From positions 17,063,187 through 17,127,186 of the forward strand of contig OY720347.1 of NCBI GenBank assembly GCA_963082975.1: 64,000 nucleotides of DNA, given 5' to 3'. Shown here one piece after another: positions 1-11,302 of the stretch. The stretch comes from Labia minor (Eukaryota; Arthropoda; Insecta; Dermaptera; Spongiphoridae). Within the stretch, counting starts at the first letter, position 1. Every line of letters begins with the position of its first letter. Under the pieces are notes generated by a model. It did no database searches. It was not told the origin of the DNA and saw only the letters and a program-made list of their open reading frames with translations. Position numbers and translations under genes: made by a program.

Positions 1-128
1 TGAGCTCATGATTTTTTCTGTCTTCCCTTTCCCATGGAAAAATCATGTCCTTTACCTTTTAACTTTTCCAACTTTGGCTTCGCGGGCTACTTTTAAAGCC
101 TTTGCGGTCGACATGTTGGCCACCCCTG
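1..128. mobile_element. hAT (Buster-like) element end, cut by window edge
   Basis: The segment ends in GTTGGCCACCCCTG, the inverse of a CAGGGGTGGCCAAC hAT terminus. It is followed directly by ATATACAA, an 8-mer with central TA as seen at the other hAT copies here. The partner terminus and partner target copy would lie upstream of the window, so the duplication cannot be confirmed. No transposase is visible. Confidence 0.5.
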
Positions 129-290
129 ATATACAATTTCCTTCGCTTGGTTTTCAAAGATTTATCCATCCAGTTCCAAGCCTTATATTCGTGTTTTATA
201 ACATCTGTATTTTTACATGGTGAGGTCGTTAATCTGAAGTCAACCCTCCTCCTTTTTCAGCCAGGCTTGGGACCGTTAGAATTTTGATTT
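129..290 (-). mobile_element. possible LINE coding fragment
   Basis: On the minus strand a short stretch reads YKAWNWMDKSLKTKRRKLYI, preceded by GGTCCCAAGCCTGGCTG and a GGAGGAGGGTTG segment that I associate with non-LTR retrotransposons of arthropods. The stretch is GC-richer than its surroundings. The hAT copy to its left seems to have inserted into it. Clade not assignable; assignment tentative. Confidence 0.25.
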
Positions 291-299
291 TTAGTTAGT

Positions 300-990
300 A
301 TGACCAAGAATCATAGTTGGTGTTTTGGATGAAAGGATAGATAAAGTATAACTTGACGATGTTATGAAGCCTCCAATTATCACTGAAACTAGCACTGTTA
401 CTAACTAATGTGGTCTGAATATATGTTATAAATAAAAGAAATTAAAAAAAGATATACACACATATTAGTCATATTCTTTATCCTCTCCCTCTATCTTCCA
501 ACCGATGTTTAATTTCAATTAAAATCAAGCTCTTAAATATCAAACCTTGAGATAAAATAAATTCGGTCAATACCTTGCAAATAATCTTCTTAACTCTTGT
601 CTTTACAATTTAAAAGATAAAAAGAAATAATGTTATTTCAATGAGGTACAACGAAAATACCACCAAAGGAAAGAATGGGAAAGAGGAGAGAAAAGTTCAG
701 GCTTAAGGAATTAATACTGAATAATGGGATTTTTATTTCCACACTTTTTCAATTCAACTGGAAATTGATTGAATAGAATTCACAAGTCAAGTATGGGAGG
801 AGGGAGACGGGTAAATGAAGTGGAGAGGGGAGTGCAAACAGATGAAAATACTTTTAAAAAAATGATCAGAGAACCGATGAATTATTTGCATTTTCCAAAG
901 AAAACAATCACACTAGAATTTATTTTACGATTATATCAATGTAGATATTAAATCTTTTTCTAATTTTTGTTTTTAAATTTTTGGTTATAT

Positions 991-1028
<38 letters not shown>

Positions 1029-1708
1029 GTGAATGATCACAATGGTAATTCAATAGCTGATGATTATCCATTAGGAAACAATCTGTTGTGTGTTGCCATG
1101 CGGGTTTATTGTCTCTCATATTATTACCAACTGACTTTTTTAAATTATACATTGACAATTTGGTTATTATCATGGCAAATAATTTTTCGTTAATAGTAGG
1201 GAAAAAAATATAAATTATTTTCATAAAAATAAAGTTGTAATTTCTAAAATAGAGAAGGCAATTAATTAACATATATTTAGTTTAAAATTGTTATTTATTT
1301 AAGCGAAAAACCATCATTATATATATATATAAATATACGGTATATATAGCAACAGTAAAATATATTTTTTATTTGCTTGATATACTCTGAAATATCATAT
1401 GTAGTATTAATTTATTCAAGGTTCAATTTTTCCAAAACAAAAAAATAAATAAATATTTATTTTAACTTTTCATTTTTTAATAATGAATAACAATTGTCAT
1501 AATTACAATACTAGGAAACATCAGAATCAGACTTTGTGTATAAAGTTGTATATAACTTTTGATTTAAATCCATTAAAGTTAATCAGTAGAATAAATATAT
1601 AATAATTAAATGATTAATACTGACTGAATGGATAAACAAAATGATAGATAGCAAAAAATTTAAAATAATGTAAAAATATCTAACTAAAATTTCAAAATTA
1701 ACTAAAAA
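300..1708. other. AT-rich non-coding stretch
   Basis: No gene recognised. It contains a (TA)n microsatellite at about 996-1024 and a second TA-rich run near 1318-1350. A purine-rich patch at 790-850 (GGGAGGAGGGAGACGG) gives short open frames but no recognisable protein. Confidence 0.6.
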
Positions 1709-2350
1709 TAAGTTGACCTGTGGCCAGGTCCGAACCGACCGACGGTTTGAAGTAAATTAATTTCCAGCTAAAGAAACAATTTGAAATAATTTTAATATAT
1801 CTATTAATGTAATAAAAAACAGATATGGATATATCATAAAAATTTTTAATTTTATTTTATTTATAATACATATGTAAGACCAGGCTGTGACGTCATGAAT
1901 GGCTGGATGACGTTATATAATTTTAAATTAAGAAAAAACTAATAAAGATGATTTTTCTCGAGGATAAAACCAATACAAAGTGCATGATTCGTGGTGATAT
2001 ATAAAAAAATCTCCTCATGTGAAATTTGGTGTGAAAATAACCCTTTCCTTCCTATCGTCGATCGCTAATACTACCACTTCCGGTTTCCGGAATTGCACCA
2101 AAAGTTGATCAATTCATCCCACTGATGCATTAAGTAAATATACCAAATTTCATCAAAATCGGTTGAGCCGTTCAGGCTGTACACATCTATACGGACGGAC
2201 GGACGGACAGACGGACAGACGGACGGACAGACATCATGCTAAAAATACTTTTTTCTGTTTAGAAAATGCATGATTCGTGGAGATATGTAAAAATCTCCAC
2301 ATGTGAAATTTGGTGTGAAAACAATACCTCCTTACTATCGTCGGTCGGTA
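1709..2350 (+). mobile_element. family A repeat, copy 1 (full length)
   Basis: Begins TAAGTTGACCTGTGGCCAGG and ends TCGTCGGTCGGT, with AAAA on both sides. CCGACCGACG lies near the start (1736-1745) and inverted at the end. Inside are a GGAC/AGAC simple tract (about 2192-2231) and the motif ATCGGTTGAGCCGTTCAGG. The segment starting TGCATGATTCGTGG occurs twice (about 1981 and 2268), so the terminal 85 bp are an internal direct repeat. No coding capacity; a non-autonomous element of unnamed class. Confidence 0.8.
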
Positions 2351-2353
2351 AAA

Positions 2354-3250
2354 GGTATCAATTTAGGTGTTTTTATTTTTTTGTTTATAGAACTCACAAA
2401 TTAGTATGAAAATTTTATAAATTTTATAATTTTAGAAAGGTCGCGAAAAATTATTTAAATATAATACATTTACTTTATTTTAAAATAAATATAAAATCAT
2501 TTAGAAGTTTTAAATTTAAATAATTGATTTTTTTTTAGCTAGGAAAACAATTATAATTATTATTTACGATTTTAAAGACAATACTATTATAATTTTGTTG
2601 TTTATCATGCATATATTTCGATTTATTATATACTATTTAAAATATTAACAATGACTACACTAGAAAACATTAATTTAACAATAACAAAAAGTCTGGAAGG
2701 GGATTAATACAAAAAAAAGTCAAATTAATGCACAGATAATTGCATCGTTAGTAGAGTTCATCTAGAGGCTAAATACCCAGGACCCCAAATGTGGTCTTTT
2801 TATGGACTCTAATGAGGTCGTAGTAAACTAGTAATCAAGTAGAGTATTTTAATATATTTAAATTAAAATCAATAATTGGCTCATCCTTGAATAAAAGAGT
2901 AAAATCTTATCTAAAAACGAATATTGAGTGAAAATTATAGTTTATTGATTAAAACGAGACAAAAATATTTATTTATATAAATACTCTTACTATTTAAAAA
3001 ACCATTAAAGTTAATGGAATATCGACCTATAATATATATTGAAAAAACAAATAATATAAGTATTTTCATTAGAAAAGAAAGAGAGATTTATTTTAATATT
3101 ATATATTTAATTTGTTTTTGTAATTATTTTTATACTCCTAAAAATAGAATAATAAGTAAAAATAAATCTAAAATTTCATAGAAATTCAAAATAAATTCAA
3201 TTCTTTATTTTTCTTTATTTCAATTTAATTTTTTTTTTTGTGATTTTGAT
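2354..3250. other. AT-rich non-coding stretch
   Basis: Nothing recognised apart from poly-A/T runs; a slightly GC-richer patch at 2735-2820 has no clear identity. Confidence 0.5.
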
Positions 3251-3436
3251 GAAAAATACTTTATATATACATTTTAAGTGAGTTATATATTTATATATTT
3301 AATTCTTTTATTTATTAAATAAAACAAAAATATATTAAATATAAAAATAATGTGAAGTTTATTCACCTTGAGAAACAAACGTAAAATTAATGAAACAAAA
3401 ATTATAAGTGATTATTTAACAAAGAAACATTTTACA

Positions 3437-3748
3437 ATGAATGAAGAGAAAGAACAAACGAAGAAGCAAGATAGCAAAAATCAAACATCACAAAAGCATC
3501 ATATCAATTGTAAGTATAAGAATGATGATGAATCCGAGAAGATCCTATCAATATTTATTGATGAAGAGATCGAAGTAACTAAAGAAACGTATAAACAATT
3601 GTTAAAAAATTCAAGAGAAACAGGAAAACAATCAATGAAAAAATCAGAAAGAAAAATCGATTCTGCAACATCGATTCTTATCATTTCATCGTTAATAATT
3701 TTCTTATTATCAATTCAATATCTATGGATCAAGCACATCGTCACATAG
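3437..3748 (+). CDS. putative small tail-anchored membrane protein, orphan
   Basis: An uninterrupted frame of 103 residues starts at the ATG reading MNEEKEQTKKQ; the frame is open upstream to 3368 but has no earlier ATG. The first 75 residues are strongly hydrophilic and rich in K, E, N and Q. Residues about 79-96 (SILIISSLIIFLLSIQYL) form one hydrophobic segment and only seven residues follow, the layout of a tail-anchored protein facing the cytosol. An AATAAA lies near 3914, about 165 bases past the stop. No family is recognised. In DNA this AT-rich a 300-base frame can arise by chance, and no introns or neighbours support it. The clean hydrophilic/hydrophobic partition is the main argument that it is real. 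Confidence 0.35.
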   Translation: MNEEKEQTKKQDSKNQTSQKHHINCKYKNDDESEKILSIFIDEEIEVTKETYKQLLKNSRETGKQSMKKSERKIDSATSILIISSLIIFLLSIQYLWIKHIVT

Positions 3749-4147
3749 ACATTTGATAAATGATGAAGAAAAAGATGAAAGGAAAAAATGAATTTATCTT
3801 GTTGAATAATTCTGATGATATGAATGGAATCAAAATTTAAGAGTATCACAACTTTCTCTTAGACACATAAAAATTACATTAACAAAAATAATACATAAAC
3901 CCATTATTTATTGAATAAAATACTTATTGAGATAAATACGTAAAATAAACATGAAATTTAATATTCCAATTATGAAGGTGTGTGTATTATTGATTATTAA
4001 TTTTTTTTAACCATAATGAAATTTGAAAAAAATTAAACAGAATTTTTTAAAACTAATCTTTTTGTGTGTATCATTTAAAATAACCTTTTATTGTATAATT
4101 TATTTATTCGTTTCATTTAATAAATTATTATTATTATTATATATATA

Positions 4148-5007
4148 GGGTACTTGAATTAATAATGAACTTTTTTTTAGGAATTAACGGATTTATTTTT
4201 AAATAGTGGTTAGAAATATATTAATCAAAGTATTGTCCATCGCTGGACCAAACGATACGATTGTTCAGATGGAGCATCCTTGCTGTAAACTTCCACTGAG
4301 ATTCGATGACTCTCGGCCCCTATTGCGATCACGAAAATTTTCGATGTTGTTTTATACGTTTTGAAGATTCCTGAATCATTTTCACTAAGGTTGAGAAAAA
4401 TGTCTCTGTGTGTGTGTGTGTGTGTGTAGACAAGATTACGCAAAAACGGTTTGAGCTAGAATCATGAAATTTGGTACATGGGCATTATTCAAAATTCGTA
4501 GTTTTCTATCACTTTTGAGAAATGTAGCTCAACCGGAAGAGGGTCATTACCTACAACGTTTTGATTTTTTTCCTCTAAAGTGACGTAAAAATAAAGATAT
4601 ATGTTTGATAGTTTTTCACATGATTACAATTGTATAAAACTGCTATATATAGAATTTCAGCTTGATTGAATCGATGAAAGTACCAGAATTAATTTTTTAA
4701 CAATGCAAATCTCACGCGCCAACACGTGACGTGGTGCCATCAACAAAGAGCCAAACATGTGCTGGTTTAATAAATATGATTTAATAATTTTAATTTATAA
4801 TTAATAATTAATTAAATTTAATTTAAATATAATATTATTATATTATTTTATTTATTCCAATTTAAATTGCGAGTGGAGACACTCCAGCTAATTTCTTCAT
4901 ATTAAAATAATAAAGAAGAACTTATTTGGATATTACAAACTGGAATATTGAAACATACACTAGTGCCTGCCTCTTGTGTGAAACGCTCATTATTAATTCA
5001 AGTACCC
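4148..5007. mobile_element. TIR DNA transposon J, interrupted by family D
   Basis: The two ends are a perfect 21-bp inverted repeat starting GGGTACTTGAATTAATAAT (4148-4168 and 4987-5007). A TA precedes the left end, but the right end is followed by AA, so a TA duplication is not intact. The minus strand near the left end reads EVYSKDAPSEQSYRLVQRW, which could be the C-terminus of a mariner-like transposase (families often end in a KRW/QRW motif). About 565 bp of the interior is a nested family D copy, leaving only about 295 bp of element J. Confidence 0.6.
4325..4889 (-). mobile_element. family D repeat, nested in element J
   Basis: Matches the copies at 10101, 9419 and 60396 in the opposite orientation. 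It ends GTGGAGACACTCCAGCT (a small hairpin) and begins with the palindrome CGAAAATTTTCG. A (TG)n tract at about 4403-4428 is internal, at the place where copy 2 has (CA)n. Non-coding. Confidence 0.75.
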
Positions 5008-5055
<48 letters not shown>

Positions 5056-5944
5056 GATAAAAATAAAAAAATACCTTAGTAGACAAACATGTTTGTATTA
5101 ATATAAAATATTAAAATAAATAAAAACAAACACACATTTTTAGGTTTATATATCTTTTTAAATATTATATAAGTACTACTAATACTTCTATTTGGTTTAA
5201 TTAGATGTAATTTGTAAATATATTATAATAATCTTTGCTATTATAATATAATGAAAGGTATACTCATTATATCATGTGCAAATAGATAAAAAATGTTTTC
5301 ACCCATCTAACAAACATCAGATAAGTAAGAAAACCATAAAGACTGTCATCTTTCCTTTAAGAGGATTATATTTCGAAAAGGGATCTAAATTTAAGCTAGC
5401 TGATGTTATGGTGGTGATTAAACAAAACAACACCGATGGTAGGGTGGTGTCACTGGGGATACTAATTTAAACTCGGAAACATAAAAAAATATATATACAT
5501 ATAAAACATGAAAAGGATTATTTAGAAACAAAGTCGTCACCTTTTAAAGATTTATAAATTTACTCAAAGAAAAATGCATCCTCTAAGCTTTTTTTTTTTT
5601 TTTTTTTTTTTGCTAAAGTCAAAATATTTCTGAAATTTTTTTATTACTCATCGGGGTTTAAGCCTATTTTTAGTCTGACGTGACATTTATAATTTATTTA
5701 TATTCTTATTATGTAAATTGAATTTTCAATCATAAAATTCTCTCTTAGAACACTATAAGACGTATAAGAGACGTATACATATATAAATATAATATTAAGA
5801 TTGTTTTACAAATCTTCTTTTTATAGATTTGATAACTCATTTTCAAGTTTTATTCATTGTGTTTATAATAATCTCGACATATCTAGATATATTTTATTAA
5901 TCTAGAATTTAATCTTAAGTTTAAATTATTCAATATATATCTCT
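5008..5944. other. AT-rich stretch with simple repeats
   Basis: Holds a (TA)n microsatellite just after element J (about 5012-5051) and a run of 23 T at 5589-5611. A 64-residue frame at 5276-5470 resembles nothing known and is not called as a gene. Confidence 0.6.
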
Positions 5945-6235
5945 TCGTTGTCGATAACTTCCTAGCGGAAGTGTCGTGGCCCTAATAACTCCACAGGAGT
6001 CGTAGGGTGTTCATGGGAAAATTTGACCGAAGTGGTTTCCCCTTGCCTTCTTCGGTGGGGCAGCCGATGTTAAATTGAATTAGATTTTTATATTTATTTT
6101 ATTTTATTTTATTTTTTATTAATTAATTAATTAAATTAAATAAATATATAATCTTGAGTTCTATGCTGGGATTCGAACTCAGGCTTCCTGTGTAGAAATC
6201 TAGTACTCTACCCACTCAGCCATGCTGCCCCTTTC
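5945..6235 (-). mobile_element. tRNA-derived SINE, type 2
   Basis: Read on the minus strand, the head GGGGCAGCATGGCTGAGTGG looks like a tRNA. The A box TGGCTGAGTGGG is at 6211-6222 and the B box GAGTTCGAATCC at 6169-6180, but the acceptor stem no longer pairs, so it is not a functional tRNA. After an AT-rich spacer comes a GC-rich body (about 5950-6075) with GAAGAAGGCAAGGGGAAACC. Body plus tRNA head is the SINE layout; the body may be a conserved SINE core domain, which I cannot name. Confidence 0.6.
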
Positions 6236-6303
6236 AATATATATATATATATATATATATATTAATATAATTAATATTATTTTTAATATTAATAAATATC
6301 TAT

Positions 6304-6760
6304 TTAAAATATATAAAACAATTATTTTACTGGTTGTATTATATGGGTGTGAGGCATGGTCTATGACCTTAGGTGACGAGAGTAGATTTTGAGTATTTGA
6401 GAATAGAATTCTGCGAAGCATTTATGAGCCAAAGAAAAATCAGGAGAATGGCGAAGATTGCATAACGAGGAATTGCATGACCTCTATGCATTATAAAATC
6501 GAGGAGGCTACGGTGGGCAGGACACATGGCTAGAATGGGAGAAGATAGAATGTCAAAAAATATATTGGCAGGGAGACCGAGTGGGAAACGTCCTCTTGGA
6601 AGACGAAGGACACGGTGGGTAGATAATGTGGGAAAGAATGTGAGAGAGATAGGAGAGGATAGGGGCAGGAAGGCTCAGAATAGGAATACTTGGAGGGGTG
6701 TGGTTGCTGCGGCCAAGAACTTTCGAGTTCCGTAGAGTCACAGAGATAGATATAGATTAA
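6304..6760 (+). mobile_element. LINE 3' fragment (copy L1)
   Basis: Encodes the C-terminal part of a non-LTR retrotransposon ORF2: an interrupted YGCEAWSMTLGDE-like stretch, then an open frame (6526-6735) with RPSGKRPLGRRRTRWVDNV and a final AAAKNFRVP. This post-RT region is typical of arthropod endonuclease-reverse transcriptase LINEs (RTE/Jockey-like; clade not certain). The 3' end is a degenerate (GATA)n tail right after the stop. 5' truncated; the first part is broken. Confidence 0.8.
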
Positions 6761-7860
6761 TATTAATAAAAATAAAAATAATTTTTACAATACGAACAAC
6801 ATGGTTAATTAATTTTTTTTCTTAACTTTCAAATAAAAATCATTATTTTTTGAATGTTACCATCATTGCTTGGAAATTTTCTTTTAGTTAGATCAAAAAT
6901 GGAAAATAGACAATTCCTATTCAGGTCGGAATAATAAGAAATCGGTAAAAGGTTGGGATTCAACCCACAAAAGGGCGGAATCAATGCCAGAAGAAACTCC
7001 CGTGGAGAATTTAACACCTGAGGGTTTAATCAGGGAATGTAACAAATCTTGGGAATATCCTTTTCAAAGAATAAAATACTTAGAATTAAATTCAGGATAT
7101 AATTGAAAAATCTTTCTTTTATCAATCAATATATATATATATATATAATCAAGTTTAAAATAAAAATTAGTATTTGGGTTATAAAATTATTTAAAATTAA
7201 CTAAATTACCGCAATGAAGAATCAAATTTCTATTGTGTACTTCCTAGAAAACTTTCTTTAATGACTAATCCACGTAATGGTATATAAGATTTAGTTTATA
7301 TATATAATATTCAAAAGTATTAAATTAAATAAATAATTATATTATACATTAATAATATATTAAATTATTAGAGGTAAAATAAAAATAAGATATCCATTTT
7401 GTTATTTTTTCAATGATTAATTATTCATCATCAGAATAATTAATAATAGAGATTAAAAGAGATTAATTTGTAAATTGAATATATTTATTTCATATTTTAT
7501 TTTAATTACATATTCTATTCTAAACAAACTTTTATAAAAAAAAACAGGAAAAAGAAAAAAAATTGATAAAACAAATCGGTGGTTAAAAGTTGACAAAATA
7601 AATATTTCCTTAAAAATACATATTTGAATTTGTGGTTGATTGCATTACTAGGTAAATTTACATTGCAATAATAATAAATGAAAATAAATAAATATTCAAA
7701 TATACCTTCATTTTAAATTTATTCCTTGTTTCTATAAAAATTTAGTTTTTAATAATATACAATTTTATTTTTAGTACCTGTGTGATAATAACTTAAATAA
7801 ATAATAATAATAAGATTTGATATTTTTTTATAATCTATAAGGTTTTTTTCTGCTTAGTAT
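6761..7860. other. AT-rich stretch with one GC-richer patch
   Basis: A GC-richer patch at 6880-7030 (AGAAGAAACTCCCGTGGAG) has no known identity. The rest is AT-rich with a (TA)n run at about 7131-7147. No gene seen. Confidence 0.5.
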
Positions 7861-7864
7861 AAAC

Positions 7865-8200
7865 GTGAAGTACCTGGGACACCGAGCTCTCGCTCGATCC
7901 TTTATAAAATATTGATATACAATTCTTTAATTATTTATTACAATCATTAAATGTTACATCATTGCATCAATCTGATTAAAATGAGTGGAACCTTGGGTCC
8001 TCAATAATAATACCTGGTTCAATATAAAAAAAATGATTCTTTATTACCGGGTTTGGCAGGTAATATTAATTCCTGATTCACCGAGTCACCGTTTCAATAA
8101 TTTAAAAGAACTTAAATGACTAATAAAACATATACTCCTTAAACGTATGTATTAATGCACTGAAAGAAAGAAAAGTAGACCTGTTGATATAAAATATATA
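7865..8200 (+). mobile_element. Helitron-like repeat I, copy 1
   Basis: Shares CCTGGGACACCGAGCTC, the ATTGATATACAATTCTTTAA block and AAGTAGACCTGTTGATATAA with the repeat at 25105-25700, which adjoins a Helitron helicase fragment. CCGAGC/GCTCG near the start can fold. Non-coding; membership in a Helitron-type family is inferred from the second copy. Confidence 0.5.
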
Positions 8201-8224
8201 TATTTTCGTAAATTTGATTTATTT

Positions 8225-8806
8225 ATATGTATATATATAGATAAAAAGGTTTTTCTCTGCACTTTGCTGTGAATTTAAAATTTTTGCATATCTTCGAGTT
8301 TCATGAGCTCTATAATCCAACAGTGACTTTAGAATTTTTCATGACTGTGTGTATGGAAATTTCGACGTTATAGAGTCAAAATTGGCTGAACCGATTTCGA
8401 TGAAATTACATACCTCTATTTTTTCAATATATATTCAATAACCACAGAAACTAAGTCTTTCTGTCGGGAAATTTTGACGATATAGACTCAAAATTGTACA
8501 GATCTTTACGTAGGCGCTGAATGACGAAATTGAATCTTCTAAACGTTGTGAAACAATTTCAAATAATTTAAATGTATCTATTAATGCAATAAAAAACACA
8601 TATGGATATGGCTGTGTCATATCTATTTAAATTAAAAAAAACTAATGAGTATTATTTTTCCCAGAGATGTGATCAATAAAACTCGATTTTTCTTTATAAA
8701 TACTATTTATGGTGTGATTTTCAAAAAAATCGATCGAGCGGTTTCAGAGAACCCATTTTACATATATATTTATATACAATTTTAGCTAGTTTAATAAGAT
8801 TAGATT
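8225..8806 (+). mobile_element. Helitron-like non-autonomous element B/C
   Basis: Starts with ATAAAAAGGTTTTTCTCTGC after a TATATATA lead. It contains GGCTGAACCGATTTCGATGA, a motif common in non-autonomous Helentron-type repeats of arthropods, then the module AAACAATTTCAAATAATTTA shared with family A. It ends CAATTTTAGCTAGT followed by TAATAAGATTAGATTA, the same tail seen at 25430 and 63845. Non-coding. Confidence 0.55.
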
Positions 8807-9418
8807 ACCGAATTTATTTTAATCCTGACTGACCCGGTAAATATTGTGTCGTCTTAACATTGTCACTCTTAACATATTAACTGTATAGTTTTTAATATAG
8901 GCATATTAAACTTACTGCCGATTTACCTTCTAAATGAATGGCTAAGCTCTCTTGGACTCCCTCTTTCAATAGTTATTTATAATCAATTGTTATATCAATT
9001 TTTATTTTTTATTATATTTTATATTTTTCATAAATCCTCGAGAAAGACTTAAAATTTACAAGTCTTTCTGTCAAAAAATTAATAAGATAAAATATAAATT
9101 TTCTTAGAAATAAAAGAAAATTATTAATTGGTAATTAACAAAATATTAATTATTAAAATCTCGAATTGTAGATTTTTTTTATATTATATGTATTCATAAA
9201 TTTGACATAAGATCATTATGTTTTAAATGGGCTTAGATCCCGAGGGAGAATAAAATAAAAAAAAATTTCTTTTATATTTACAAAGCAGAGAGGAAATTTC
9301 CCTCCCCTGACATTATCACCTCATTAAGAAACATTAAAAATTAAACAACAAAGTATCAAATTGAAAATCTAACCCGAAATCAATTATTAATTAGGTTTAA
9401 TCTTTTATAGAAATAAAT
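8807..9418. other. AT-rich non-coding stretch
   Basis: No recognised feature between the B/C element and family D copy 1. Confidence 0.5.
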
Positions 9419-9806
9419 CTGGAGTGTCTCCACTCAACTATCTCGCAAATTGAATTGGATTAAATAACATATATCATATTTAAATTAAATTTAATTAATT
9501 ATATAAATTATAAATTAAAATTAATAAATCATATTTATTCAACTAGCGCATGTTGATTGCACCACGTCAATTGCTGGCTCGTGATTTGCAGTGTTAAAAA
9601 ATTAATTCCGACACTTTCAGAGATTCAATCAAGCTGAAATTCTATATTTAGTAGTTTTAAATAATTTTTCATCATGGGAAAAACTATCAAACATATAGCT
9701 TTATTTTAACGTTCACTTTAGAGGAAAAAAAATCAAAACGTTGTAGGTTATGACCCTCTTCCGGTTGAGTTACATTTCTCAAAAGTTGATAGAAAATTAC
9801 GATATA
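9419..9806 (+). mobile_element. family D repeat, 3'-truncated copy 1
   Basis: Starts CTGGAGTGTCTCCACT like copy 2 and stays alignable to GAGTTACATTTCTCAAAAGT, then diverges before the (CA)n tract. It lies in the same orientation 0.68 kb before copy 2. Non-coding. Confidence 0.75.
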
Positions 9807-10100
9807 GTCTAGAATATATTTTAATTCAAGGTTTACCATTTTTTTATTTAATTTAAGACATTATTTGTGAAGATGGAATAACAGATAATGAGATTAATAA
9901 ATATTAGAAAAATAAATAGAAAAATATTGGTCAAAAAGAATTAATTTTCTTTTGTTTTAAAAAAACTGTTCGTTTAATAATTTTAATATTAATAATTTAA
10001 AATAAGATATGGTTGTTTAATTTTTTAAGTAAGTAAAATTCCCTTCTATAAATATAACCTAAACCACACACACGTTTATTTTCTAAAAATTTATAAAATT

Positions 10101-10693
10101 AGCTGGAGTGTCTCCACTCGACTATCTCGCATTTGAATTGGATTAAATAACATAATATATTATATTTAAATTAAATTTAATTAATTATAAATTATAAATA
10201 ATAAATAATAAATATTAAACCAGCGCATGTTTGGCTTTTTGTTGATGGCACCACGTCACGTGTTGGCTCGTGATTTGCAGTGTTAAAAAATTAATTCCGA
10301 CACTTTCAGAGATTCAATCAAGCTGAAATTCTATATTTAGTAGTTTTAAATAATTTTTCATCATGGGAAAAACTATCAAACATATAGCTTTATTTTAACG
10401 GTCACTTTAGAGGAAAAAAAATCAAAACGTTGTAGGTTATGACCCTCTTCCGGTTGAGTTACATTTCTCAAAAGTTGATAGAAAACTACGAATTTTGAAT
10501 AATGCCCATGTACCAAATTTCATGATTCTAGCTCAAACCGTTTTTGCGTACTCTTGTTTACATACACACATACACACACACACAAACAGACACACACACA
10601 CACAGCATTTTCTCAACCTTAGTGAAAATGACGCAGGGACCTTCAAAACATAAAAACATCAAAATCTCGACATCGAAAATTTTCGTGATTGTA
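10101..10693 (+). mobile_element. family D repeat, full-length copy 2
   Basis: Starts AGCTGGAGTGTCTCCACT, continues through ACCACGTCACGTGTTGGCTC, a (CA)n tract at about 10561-10604, and ends near the 12-bp palindrome CGAAAATTTTCG. Read on the minus strand the element ends in the hairpin GGAG-ACA-CTCC followed by AGCTAATTT, which could fit a Helitron-like hairpin plus CTRR; other copies do not all keep this. Non-coding. Confidence 0.75.
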
Positions 10694-10810
10694 ATACTAT
10701 CTTGATAATTTGATAGGTCAAAAATTAAAGGAATTCTTAGAGTACCTGTGTGTATAGATCATTCAAAAAAGTAAAGATGATGTTCTGTTACTGGAGGATA
10801 TTACGAAGAT

Positions 10811-11302
10811 AGGTCAAAAATTTCCTGTCTCTTAAATGAAATGGCAACACTGCTCTTGTCAGTAGCCAACTAACTATCAGTTGATTCCTGTCAAAATTTA
10901 AATCAGCTTAGCCTTTTAGTTTTTGCTTGCATTCCATTAATAGCAGACTACCTCGTAATTTGAGAAGAAAATGGAAAAAAGTGAATTTCCATGAAAATCC
11001 ATGAATTGGGATACGAATTGCTCCCTCATCTGCCCTTTTCTCCGGATTGACTATTTCTTGTTTTCAAAGAAATGAAAGAAATGTTTTGAAGAAATGAAGA
11101 GATTTGACTCCAACAATGAAATCATCTCACAAACAAATACCTATTTTGATGTCCACGATAAATCTTATTTTTTAGAAGGGATAAAAATTTGGTGAAACTT
11201 TAGACATAGTATATAGAGCTTAAAGGAGACTACGTTGAAAAATAAAATATTTTTTTATCCAAAAACCTCTATTTCATTTAAAAAGGCACGGACTTTATTG
11301 AC
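10811..11302 (+). mobile_element. mariner-derived MITE with internal deletion, copy 1
   Basis: The ends are imperfect inverted repeats (AGGTCAA...TTAAATGAAAT against the 3' end). The interior still shows transposase N-terminal sequence (MEKSEF) joined to HELGYE-L-PHPPYSP-like and SNDEI..TN.YFD.LDKSYF-like C-terminal motifs of mariner transposases, in several frames with stops. The same junction occurs in the copy at 34866, so both derive from one deleted ancestor. Non-functional. Confidence 0.7.

Noticed and set aside
2192-2231. CRISPR-like or satellite repeat of GGAC/AGAC
   Set aside because: A simple tract internal to family A; it recurs at the same place in other copies and has no spacers.
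6158-6233. tRNA gene
   Set aside because: A and B boxes are present but the acceptor stem does not pair and a SINE body follows, so it is a SINE head.
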